Shown one piece after another: positions 1 through 12,200 of a DNA stretch of 64,000 bases. Under the pieces are notes generated by a model, which searched no databases, was not told the origin of the DNA, and saw only the letters and a program-made list of their open reading frames with translations. Origin of the DNA: Dendrolimus kikuchii (lineage: Eukaryota > Arthropoda > Insecta > Lepidoptera > Lasiocampidae); NCBI GenBank assembly GCA_019925095.2, contig CM034395.1, positions 11,081,713 through 11,145,712 on the forward strand, in the 5' to 3' direction. The position numbers and the translations under genes are program-made. How positions within the stretch are numbered: the stretch's first letter is position 1; each line of letters begins with the position of its first letter.

Positions 1-1017
1 AAAAGTATTACAGTTTATCCATCGGTTTTACACATTTCAGTGCCAAATATATTCAACTGTTCTGAAATTTTGCTAGATCATGTCGTGTTTGGAAGTATAA
101 TAGATATTTATCTGCTAATTGTGTTTCAATCCAATGAATAATTCATTTCTAGAACGCATCTATTAATTAGAGCAGTATAGTCATTAGTTGGCACGACACG
201 CAGGACATGTCTGTCGCCGATGTAGCCGCGCCCATCACGTTGATTGGTTTCATATTGAAATGACCCGCTGCATTGTGCGCTGTATCGGTTTATCTATCTA
301 GCCAGACAGATGTCCCATTAAGGTGGATTTGCTATTTTTTGACTTGTGATGTGACATTGAGTTGCAACAGTTCACTATCGCACAACTCTATATATTATTT
401 GTTATTCCAACACAATGCTCGACAGATAACTAATGAATTACAATGTTAAATTATTCAGCATGTTTGTTGTCTACTGTTATAAAAGGGATATTATTTATGA
501 CTTCGCTAATGGCACATTAATTGATGACTTAGGGTTAATGAAATAATATTATACAGGTATAAAATTTTAATGCCCCATAATTATTTCATTGCATTTGAAT
601 GAACTACACTAATAATTTACGGTTATATTTATAATAATATGATCATAACTGTAACTTCTATTATTCATATTACACATACCAAGTATATAGTAGTATATTA
701 CATACATTATTAGAGATGCAAGCATAAAAAAATTATATAGATTTATTCCAATTGCTTTAGTGGCATCTATATTTTAGTCCAAAGAAACCAAAAGTATTAA
801 TTTCCTGCAGTGTCGTCGTTAAAATAATGTGTCTAGAGCATTTTTTTTATTTTACGCCCCCAAAAACTATTTTGTAGGTAGAGTAATTGTCCAAAAATTG
901 TTAGGGTTAATCCTTAAGGTTTGCACCCCCCGGGATCACCCTCAAAGTCAGATAGGACAGTCCCTTTTTCTATTAATTTAATATACCTAATATAAACAGT
1001 ATATGCGGAATAGGGTT
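1..1017. other. AT-rich non-coding DNA
   Basis: Probably intron or 5' flank of sba upstream of its first visible exon. No exon, repeat or RNA gene was identified. A somewhat GC-richer patch lies at about 190-320. Confidence 0.5.
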
Positions 1018-1262
1018 TTCTTCTTCTTCTTTTTATTGCTGGAGTTCAGCAGACAGGCAGACGGCCCACTTGATGGAAAGCGGTTACCATCGCCTATGGA
1101 CATTTGCAACACCAAAGGTGCTCTACAAATGCGCTGCTGCTCTCTTAAGGGAGCCTGGAACCTGGTCACTAAAGCCGGAACACAACTCAAGGTTGTTATG
1201 GCGACATACTTTAGACCAGGGGTGGTAGCCATCCAGTCGGGCAAATGCCCTATCACCTGGCA
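1018..1262 (-). repeat. Metulj-like SINE, copy 1 (antisense)
   Basis: Starts with a T-rich run, then gttcagcagacaggcagacg, gcctatggacatttgc, cctggtcactaaagccgg and gtagccatccagtcgggc. The same blocks recur at 8588-8896, 22100-22326, 48092-48385 and 63439-63748. It lacks the distal part (tcctgcggcc...gttcctgcac) seen in the full copies. The resemblance to Metulj SINEs of nymphalid butterflies is from memory. Confidence 0.8.
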
Positions 1263-2778
1263 CACATTTCAGGTGTTGGTTCTCAAAAGGGTATGATTTA
1301 ATGCTAATTTATCACCAATTTTATAAGCATGAAGATTTTTAGGTGTTATTATCCATGTTATCTTAATAAGGTCAAACTCTTGTGCACACAACGTTAATAA
1401 TACATGTCAGGTACCTGCGTACTCCGTAAGCTCATAATGTGAATAAATGTGATTGTTTTATAAGTAGTACAAGGACAGAAGCGACCTTCTGCTACAACGC
1501 TATGGTAGCTGCTTAATAACGCAAACAATAATGACATGTTTTGTAAGAAATTACAAGCTTTCATTTAATTATTTTACGAGGCCCATTAAATTTAACTTTG
1601 CGTCGAGACTGACATGCAATTTAGGAAATTCGTGAGATGTAAACTAGTCTATTTCATCTTATCGTCAAGTCATTAGAATCGCGGTGCTAACTCGTCTGTT
1701 TCTTTGTGCGTTGGGAACAGCAATTTACTCGTTTTGTACAAACACTGGGAACAGAGTCATAATGCAGCTGTGTCAGCGAGTGTGGAACAATTTGCGTTTG
1801 CAGCCGTGCACAGTGGGCGTCCATCCGTAATCAATGGCGGACGAGTTCGCACGTCGATCTCGATGTGCTATCATCGTACAATAAAAATATACTCAATACA
1901 TATGCTATGTATTTGATATAATAGTAAATTGAATAATTAGTATATTTTTTACCGCCTTTTGTTTTACCAAGTAACTATTGTCTTGTGCATTTTTGTAATT
2001 TTTGTTTTGATGAACAATAAAGTGTTGTCTATGTCTATTATAAGGCAGTCACCTTATGACCCGAAAATGGTCCCTCACTGGAGAATTTTGATTTATTAAG
2101 AGGTATATTAGTCCTTTGTGATCAATGGAAATATGATTAGACCAATTAAGACATGGGGTCTTCACATCACACCTGTCACACGTCTGGCAATGTCGCTCTT
2201 GATGGGAAATCGGGACAAAGATAGATATTGTTTTAAAAATTATTATTCAACAAAAATGTTATTAAACCACTACTTCCAAAAACGATACCAATCCTATTTA
2301 GGATAATTACGTTTAAAATACCCGCATAATCATTAACTGGCATTATTGATCATGTAGTAAATCGTACTATCAACATGACACATTTATATCCTCTATATGT
2401 TAGTTAAATTTTCGACTAAATACTGTTTTAGAGCTATGTAGTTTGCAGGGGATCAATATTGTTATATTAGATAAAATAACAGTTAATTTGTGTTACATTC
2501 GTGAACTAGATCGTAACACACGTAACCAGTGATTTGTTGCCGTGAAACCAGGAAATACACGATACTTGGATAATTTAACTGCATAAAGTAGCAAAGTTAC
2601 AAATTGATATCGATTAGCCGCATTAGTTTATATTTATAAATAACATGTGCGATTATAAATCCAGGTGATACGAGTTTTTTTTGTTTTTGGGTCAACATGA
2701 AATGAAACTATAGTTATATGTACGTACTACAAAAAATGAGGTACTTACTACAAATCAACTAGCTTCATGGTAACTTCA
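1263..2778. other. Non-coding DNA, nothing recognised
   Basis: AT-rich sequence without supported exons. A GC-richer stretch at 1690-1880 has no splice-supported coding frame. Confidence 0.5.
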
Positions 2779-3005
2779 CGGTAGCTCAGTGTTTAACGAA
2801 CTCGCGTCTCATATCAGTGACATGGGTTTGTATTCTGTTCCTGAGGAGTACACAGCTTAGATGTGAGGAATTCTGTCTGTATCTATCAAGATACTGGCGT
2901 GTGCAATCCGCTAATCCGCCCTGAACACGCGCTGTTGGTATGCCGTTCGATTCACTAAAATGAAAAGGCTTGTGTCCAATTGTGGGATGTTTAAAGCAGA
3001 AGTTT
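2779..3005 (+). repeat. tRNA-derived SINE (probable)
   Basis: Begins with an A-box-like gtagctcagtgtttaacg, followed about 40 bp later by a degenerate B box (gggtttgtattctgttcc), then a non-tRNA body. It lies just upstream of the 3125 exon. Confidence 0.5.
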
Positions 3006-3124
3006 TCACTATATATGAATGAATATGAATTATTCAAGTCAAAGCTGTTAATCGTCCAGATTATTCAATAGTATTTAAAAATCCAATCTTCTCTAATAGA
3101 TATTTTCGTATCTTTTCTCTTCAG

Positions 3125-3266
3125 GTGGCCAGTAAACCGTATCAGCCAGCTTCTGGGGCAGAGCTACAGAAGTTGTGCAACCACAAGCGGAAACTGCTGG
3201 CAACGTTACAAGCGTGTGCGCAGCCACCAGCCACGCTACCACCACAGAATATAGAACAAAAGAAAG
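3125..3266 (+). CDS. sba: sba exon with the post-MBD KLCNHKRK motif
   Basis: A pyrimidine-rich acceptor (ttttctcttcag) precedes codon GTG at 3125, and the donor is gtgaaatg at 3267. The exon encodes about 47 residues, starting VASKPYQPASGAELQKLCNH and ending in a Pro/Gln-rich stretch. The KLCxHKRK string directly follows the MBD in MBD5/6, so the preceding upstream exon should carry the MBD core. The exon enters in phase 0 and leaves in phase 1. A tRNA-derived SINE sits about 120 bp upstream of the acceptor. Confidence 0.9.
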
Positions 3267-6200
3267 GTGAAATGTCCAATATAATATTATAATTATTTTA
3301 TTTCCTTTTCTAGGCCTGAGATGAATGTATTAAGCCGATTTACTATTATTATTGTTTGTCTTTCTTTTAAATCGCCCGGACATTTGGAGGGCTTGCGTGG
3401 GGGGGGGGGGGTCATGGAAAGGCCAACACGTAGAGGCCCCTTGACAAATTTAATGTAAATGTGGCGTAACACTGACCGGCGATTATCCCTGTCTACACCA
3501 TATAGTAATGCACCCAAGGACAAGCCCCGGCCAATGTAGGACTATTGTCGGAAATGAGGACAAAAAGTACCGGGCTATTGGGGTGAACTGCTAGTGGTAC
3601 TAGGAGTCTGGGAATATGAGGACTATGGCGTCTGCCCGTCGCAATGTTCGGGGAACATGGAAAAAGGGGCAGACGGTGACTCGCCACTCCCTGCATGGGC
3701 CCCAAATAATGCCATAGAAGACAGGGGCAATATAGGTGTGAGTGTAAGGTGTGTAGAGAGGTGGGCTGCAAGCTCACCAAAGCTACATCTGACGTGATGC
3801 CATTTATCACTTCCACCCCTGGACCTTGAGTCTTAGCTCAACGATCTCCACTCCGTGCCGGCCGGTTAAGCCAAGCACGGAGGCGGGGGCCTTGTCCTGG
3901 CCCCCGGAGTCACGTCTGAGGCGTCGCTACTCATCTAAGGCTTCGCCACAAAGCCCCTCCTGCGGTTTTATTGTTTATTATTAATTACCCGGGTTCGATT
4001 CCTGACATGGTAAATTTCGTAAACGAATATTCCGGTATTTACTATGTTCTGGGTGTCTGGGCTCGGTTCCAGAGTGGTCCATTGTATATTACCCATAATA
4101 CAAGGCGTAACTTGCTTAACTGGGGGATATATAATGTGTGTGTTTGTCTGCCGATTTATAACTTTTGAAGGAGTCAATTTAGCCAAAATGTGAAGAGACT
4201 TTTTTCGTAGAGCGTTTGGTTTCCCATAAGAATATTTATCGTTTTTTTCCGGGTTCTGACTTTTACATGAATTATAAAATTCCAAAATTTAACGGTCAAA
4301 TTGTAAAATTATACCAATGTTTAAGGCACGATTATAAGGAAACGGTTCATCTGACGAAAATTTTTAATTAAATCTTTTTTTTTTATAGAGCATACAATTT
4401 CTTTAAAAAAGTCTCGGAATCAATTTCGTTAAGTCAATGATTTGGAAGTTCTGAGACAAAAACCGTTCAGTGAAAACAATCTAAATTGGAGATGATAGAT
4501 CTATTAATATTAATATTAAGGATTCAAATTCTCACAATAATCGTTTTTTTCGCACACCAAATAATATTTTCGACATATAAAAAAAAAGTAATTTTTTGGC
4601 CCAGTCTAATGTATTAATCTTAGAGACTGCAGATGCACTATTGAAATAAAAGTTAATATTTCAATACTGCATCTGCATATTAAATTTATAACATTTTAAT
4701 ATACCGTCATGTTGCTTTTCTTAGAAAATTGCGTAGATAGTTGACAGATATAGACATTTTATGCTTCAAAATTTGGTCTTAAATATCAAATTAACGTCGC
4801 AATTTAGGAAATTACATGGGACGAATTAAAAGAGTTTTAGCGTTCCTTGGCGTTTGATAATTATGTTATTTTAATGGTATCGTTCAATTTCCCCTAAGCT
4901 TGAAGAGCGAAGGGCGTCAGGCAGTAAACAAATTACTTGTTGAAACTCAATCTTCAATTTGACGAGTAAACAAGGAATGAGATAACAATAAACAAATTAT
5001 TATTCATGTCATAAGAAGGAGAGGGTGAGGCGAAATGAGATGAGACCTGTTGGCGGAGTAACTGAAGGTCTCTATTATTTGGTGAACGTTAAACGTCAAC
5101 GCCATTTTAAGCCGCTTATTGCAAATTGTTTGCAGATTTGACGCAATCTAAAAATTAGTCCAATTGTAATATATTCATAAGTAGTTTTCCTTTCTGTTAC
5201 TAAAATACATACATACATACATATTATCACGCCTTTTTCCCATGGGGGTAGGCAGAGACTATAGATCTCCACTTGCGACGATCCTGACAAACAACTTTCG
5301 CTTCATCTACTTTCATTAACCTCTTCATACATGCACGTTTATTTGATATGCTTTTTACCTGACCTCGTTTTAACACTTCTGTTATTTGATCATGGTGTGT
5401 ACGTCGTGGTCTACCGGTACTACCGGTACTACTACCGGTACTACTAAAATAAATATTTATATATATTTATTTTACGAGCCCGTCATCATACGCGCTGTGC
5501 ACATTCATACACACGTTGAAATCGATTTAAATAATTAAATGTGACAATGCTATTTACTCTTACATGAGACAAAATGATATACAGATTGTACGTAAGTTTA
5601 AACAATGAAACAGCTTGAGGCAAATGTTACTTATGAGGTAACTGATAATACATCTTTTAAAAGTGGTTTACAAGACACATTTCGATAATAAAAGATAACA
5701 ATTGCCAATCATCAACACCATAGAACCAGATTAATGTACAGGCATAATTTATACCGCGCTTATTTCTTACAAAAGTATAGTATAGGCTATGAATTCTATT
5801 TGATAACAAAATACTGTTATAACACTTTGTATTATATTAACCGACTTCAAAAAAGGAAGAGGTTCTCAATTCGTCGTGTAACTATTTTTTGAAGTGAAAC
5901 TTTTTTAGAGTCATTGTGATTTGAAACTCGATTAAACGAAATAGCGAAATTAAAAAGAGATAAACACATAAATCTATAGGTCAAGCCTGCGAGAAAATGA
6001 GATAACATATATAATAATAAATAAATATATAATAATCAAAACACTGTGCTCATACAGATAAGAGTTAGAAATGTTTTGAAGTTAATACTTCAAATCTCGT
6101 GTTTTAAAGGTTAAATATGTTATAACGATATAATATATGAGATGTGACGTCATGAAATTTAGAATCCCTCCAAACCCTTGTCACACATTGTTCCACTTGT

Positions 6201-9200
6201 ACTGCGTATGAACCATACACGCACACAATTTCTTATTTTATGTATGTTAAGCCATAACTTTTTTGTTTTTGAAACGATTCGATGATTCTTTTTCGTTAGA
6301 TTCAGCAAAGCTTCGAAATGGTCCCATAAAATTTTATTGTTACCGGACTTTGGGTTTCGAAGATATAGCAAAAAAATCGTTAAAATCAGGTAAAAATGAG
6401 TAGTTTTTGAAGTATTTCATTAATAACTCTTTTGTTTATGTATCGATTTTGATCATTCTTCTTGTGTTAGATTCAGTATAGCTTCAAAATGCTGCCATAT
6501 GAATGTTATAATTTTAGACCCTGAATTTTAAAGACGTAGCAGAAAATTCCTCAAAATCAAATAGTATTGAAAAATATTGTTAGCTTTATGACTATCCCAA
6601 AACGATTAGGTACCTAACTATGAGCAATAACGTGTTGAACAAAACTCGACTAGGACTAGGAAGGCGTACATTGGAAATCCATAACAATAAACAGCACGAC
6701 CGCATAAATTGAGTTATGAGATCTAGATATTTAGGAAACATTGACGATCGCAGTTGAGATTCAAATGAGAATGCTGTATGGTGAAACCAGACGAGGAGTG
6801 TATTAATTTTATTAAATAATCTTCATAAGTGCTTTTCAATTACACTAGCACAAAAATGGGTTGCGAGACGCGGACGAAGGTCGTGTCGAGGAGTTGGTTT
6901 TCTGTAAACTAAAATGACTGATATACATTATTAGCCTCGAGCTGCACTGCCCAATGTTTTCGGGCTTAATTACCTCAGAAAATATTGTGTGATACAAGAT
7001 CGCCTCCGTTCTGAGTTCAACAACGTTGTCTAAGTATGCTTCCGTTTTATATAATTATTATGTAGCTATCGTTTCCGCATTCGGGAAGCTATTTTATTAG
7101 GGATACCATATATGCAACTTAAAAGTGTAAAATAAATATATTCTATCAAAAAAAACTGACTTCAAGAAGTTAAAGCAAAAAATAAAATTGTCTATAACAT
7201 CTTGAAGTCAGTGCCTTGTAAACATAAATGTATGTATGTATATTGGCGTTTTAGTCTTTGTCTTGATTTTTGCTTAACACATAAACTCCAACTAAAAACT
7301 ATAAAAGCTTTCATCTATATAAATTTAAGCCGAGTTCCTAGCCAAAACAAAAGGATTTATCTGAACTGTTACCATTATAACGTTGATAACGACGTATTAA
7401 AATAATGTTGGAGCGAAATCAATGAGACCGCTTCGTTTTGTGTTGGGTTCATAGTGATCGGGAGCATTATTATACGATTAGCGGGCGGGTGTTCCGGGCG
7501 CAATCTCCGTTCTCGGCCCTCCTTCATCCAATTACACGAGTGTGAACCGAACGGGATTAGCCGGGAAGGATGGGATACCGTTGGCGGTGGAGCCATCCCG
7601 CTTCTAACCAACTTGTACGCCGACAATTTTATTACACCGCTATTGAGTACGTTTATTATTTATTTATGGCCATCAGACACTTTATTTTGTAAGCAATTAA
7701 CTTTATTATCATACTGTAACTAGGTCACATATTTGTGAGTTAGGAGTTAGGGTTCAAACAGATAATAAAATTTGTTGTTATGTTTTATATATCATACATC
7801 TGTTTGTCATTACTTTTGGCCAATTAGTTTATTTCCATGCTAGGATATGCTCGCGACGTCGTCCACGCTTGACTTGAAATTCCCGCGAGATTCCCGGAAC
7901 ACAAACTACCACAGCAACAGCTTTAAAAAGACGTCTTAGTAAAAACTGTGTCGGAATAAGCTAATTTTGTATGCACCCGAACAACTACAAACCGCTTCCA
8001 GGAAAGTTTCCGCGGGATTGTCGGGATAAAAAGTATCATACATTTTATTACATAAAATTGCTATTGATCAGTGAAAAGCTCGCATCGGAATTCGAAAAAA
8101 AATCAGTCGGGCCAATTTAAACTATTTCCAGAAAATTCCCGTAGGATTCTCGTGATAAAAAGTACTGCAAACTTTAATCCAAGAATTTGCTATCGATCAG
8201 CGAAAACCGTATCGAAATCGGCCGAGTAGTTTTTATGTGAATCCCGAGCAAACAGACAAGAAATCTAAAAAAAAATGTATTGTGTCCTCCGTCGTTCATT
8301 AAGTTTATTCCAATGGTTTTTTAAATAGCTTCAAACCCGATATTTTAAGAATTTTATAATATTACTAGGATATGCCCGCGACTTCATCCACGCTTAACTT
8401 GAAATTCCCGCGGGATTCTCTGGGCACAAACTACTAAATAGTTTACAGTTTACGTTAATTTTTAAATGCTGCGGTACTTTGTGTCCCGGGAATTTCAATT
8501 CCGGCGTGGACGAAATCGCAGATCCCAGTAGCATAAATAATTTCAGTACTAACGTATTTAGGAATTGGTTAAATTTGTCAAGACTAGTGCAGGAACGGAG
8601 AAAGAATACAATTTCCTGCGGCCGGGTGGCCTGTCGTAAGAGGCGACCAAACAATCTACAGCCAGGTGGTAGGGCATTTGCCCGACTGGATGGCTACCAC
8701 CCCTGGTATAAAGTATGTCGCCATAACAACTTTGAGTTGTGTTCCGGCATTAGTGACCAGGTTCCAGTCTCTCTTAAGAGAGCAGCAGCGCATTTGTAGC
8801 ACCTTTGGTGTTGCAAATGTCCATAGGCGATGGTCTACCGCTTTCCCATCAAGTGGGCCGTCTGGCTGTCTGCTGAACTCCTGCATTAAAAAAAAATAGA
8901 CTGCCAATTATCGCTATTTTGATAAGTTTTTCTATTACCCGCGCTACTAAGAGGGCTTTGCTTACTTCTTTAATACGATAACATTTGTGCCAAGCTTGCT
9001 TAGAGTTCTTCAGTGACAGACAGACAGCTGTCTGTACGCTTTAATTAACTTATCAAATGCTATTATTTAGAGAAATATGTTATCATATATTAATTACCAG
9101 ATACTTCACCAAGAGTGTTTTAGAATCAAGTCACAGAACAGTAGTCAAAAGTGTTTGTCATAGGACAAAGTTGTTTCTTGTAACAAAGAGACGGGAGCGA

Positions 9201-12200
9201 TCTCTTTGTTGTTAAGTGGCAGCAACTCGGGAGGGGCACGGGGGTGCATTTAGTGTGGCATGAATAGCGGGTAACTGTACTTCGTCAGTCGTCCGTCCGG
9301 GAGTAACAACCTGCAATGCACCCAACCACACCCCCTTTCAATTCTCGCTGCCTTGTCGCAACTCTAAGTTTTATTGCAACTATAATTATTTTTGTCAAAT
9401 GTAGACCTATTTATTTTGCCTTTTGATTAACGACAGTGAAGATTATATATCAATTTGAACCTTTCAATATTTACCAAAATAGTTCTTTATCTGTTTAGAA
9501 TTTATCCTTTGAAATTATTACGTAATTATTACTAGCCAATTTACTTCATGAAATCGTTAATCATTAGGGTGGAGGTACTGCCGCTAACGGCACGTAACGG
9601 GGTTAGTTTAGGTTATTATTAAAACCTATAATAAAAATACAATTACTGCTTATCAATAGACAAGCGCTAAAATAGGCTTTTCTAGTCAGAATGCCTAGTA
9701 TAATCTTATAATTCAGTTTATGTATTATTAACATAACATTTATAAAATGAAAGTTACAATAAAGTTCCACTGATATTGTTTCCTATAGATATGATTCCCA
9801 TAAATAAGATTATCTGCGAATACCTATGGGAGAGTAGGAAATCGGGAAGCTCATTCGAACATCCGCAGAATTACGTAATTACCGTAAGGGAAGTGGGCCG
9901 TTTAGAGAAAACAAAAACGCAGGCGACTCTATCAACGGCGGAAACAAAGGCGAGTGTAATTTGAAACAATCGGCGGGTGGCTGTGGCTGTGACTGTGCCT
10001 GTGCGGGTGGCGTGGGCGCGCGCCCCGCGCACTATTGATCTGCGAGTGGGCCAGCACCCAGCACCCACCACCCGGCGCCCTGCCGATGCCGCCCTGCTCG
10101 GCGCTCGCTCGCTCACCGTCCACCCATCCCGCCGCAACGCCTCCGAGACCACCCCCGGCTCGCTCAACACACAACCCGTATTTTAATTGCAAATCTGCCA
10201 GATAATGTGCAAATAGATAACAGTATTATACTCTGCTGGATAACTAATTATGAAGTGCTATAGAATTTCCAGCATCAGACAGTTTAAAAGGTTTTTAAGA
10301 TCGATTAACATCTTAATTATAATTGAAGTAGTCATAATTCTAATAATAGAAATTTTAAACAAATTGACTGCCTATGAATGTATACATGCGAATTTCCACA
10401 TTGCTTAATTAATTTGGATGTGGTTGCGCGTTGAAATATGCCCATGTGAATGAAACCTGTACATTTGTACTTAGTAGAAGACGTTGATTGTGGCACGAGT
10501 TTACGTGTATGAAATTACGGAAAACATAGCTAACAATTTTTTATTATTTTTTATTTAAAGATGGCTCATGTTCCTCGTATAAATTAGTCGATAATAGGTG
10601 CCCACTCTCTTCCGATTTTGTTGTGCAACCATTTATTTCCATTTATCTCCGCCCACAATCTGGGTCAGTCTCGGCTTTCTTCCGTATAATTCGTAAATCA
10701 TAACAGATGTAAATAACTTAAATAGCCTCGTATTCAGTCTTTTAAATACGTTTGCATTAAAATAAATAGTTTTTACAAAGCCGATTTATCGTTGAAAACT
10801 ATACAATAAATTAAAATACAAAATTAAATAGACAATGAGCTGGTGGTTACTATAAATCACATTATTAAGTATCTTAGATTTTTTGTACTTTGAAAAATTA
10901 TTGGGTCGTCTGGAGAGCAACCAAAGTCACCCGGTCGATCTCCCCGCATCTCATTCAATGACATTAGATTATTGTTTGTATTACATACTTATTTAATTCA
11001 AAATATTTAAATTTTATGATCGCTTTTATTTATACTTCAATTGAATCTCGAGATATTTTAACGAGAATTTTTTTCATGTTCTGTTTTACGGATTTTTGTG
11101 TAATCCAACAGAAGCCACATTAATTTTCTTTTGTTTTACCTTTTCACTTTTTAACCTCTAAGTTGAATTTTAGTGTGTAGGTATTCTTTATTTCAGTATA
11201 GATTGAAGTTTAACTGTGTTATGTCGCAAATGAAACACTTTTCGCGGGTTGCCGAAATATTATGGTTATGGTTATGCTTACGGTTTATAATTTACGGCGG
11301 CGAAGGCGCGGGGAAGTTTATTATTATCATTAATAGTAATGTAAAAATGAATGTTATTGAAATAAAAATGAATATTACTTAATTAAAAATGAATATTCAG
11401 TTGACATAGTTTATGATGCACTGTTATTGTCCTAGAAATATTTATAATTGCTCATAGTTAGCAACATATAATAATTAATAATAGACACATCGTACAAAAT
11501 TGAGCAATCTTCTCCAGCTAATGTCAAGAGATGATCAGTAGACGAATGACAGATTTACTTGTAAACTCTTGGTATAGAGAGGCGTTATTACACGATACGA
11601 TATTTATTCGATTACCGATTATTATCTCAGCTAATAAATTATCTACACATATTTATTTTGAGTGATTAAAAATGTACTAATTTTTCATTTGGATAAGATT
11701 GAGTTTGTACTACAATTAATTAAAGAATGAGAAATAAGTAGGGAAATTCGGAGCGACAGATTTCCCAAACTTAGAATTTTTGTCTGTCCGCCTGTTAGAG
11801 CAACACGTGAAAATTACTGAACGCATTAAAATGAAACTCGACACAGAGCTAGGTTATATCCCGGCTCAACAATTAGGATACTTTTTATCCCGATAAATGA
11901 CTTCGTTTCCGTGGGATAAACGAATATAACCAAAAAGATGGCACTGCAGTCGCGCATAATATTGGTGCCAATATTGCAAATTAGTACCAAATATGTCGGC
12001 ATGGCTACGCGAACTAAATGTATCTGGCGCTGCTACTATAGGTAGTATTAAATATTTTGGAAGTTTTCAAACATCTTATTGATAAATCATAGATTTTTCG
12101 TTTTTATTAGAATCATGTTTCATAAAAATCAAAGCCATCATTTAAATGTTTATTTAATTATTCTTTCACGGTGTATTATAGAACTTAATGTCACAATATT

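Noticed and set aside
1003..1296. 97-codon frame on + and its minus partner
   Set aside because: They lie inside a SINE that is open in similar ways in its other copies.
2779..2860. Possible true tRNA gene
   Set aside because: The B box is degenerate, no acceptor stem closes, and a SINE body follows.
5415..5447. ccggtacta repeats as a CRISPR-like array
   Set aside because: A short direct minisatellite with no spacers, in an animal genome.
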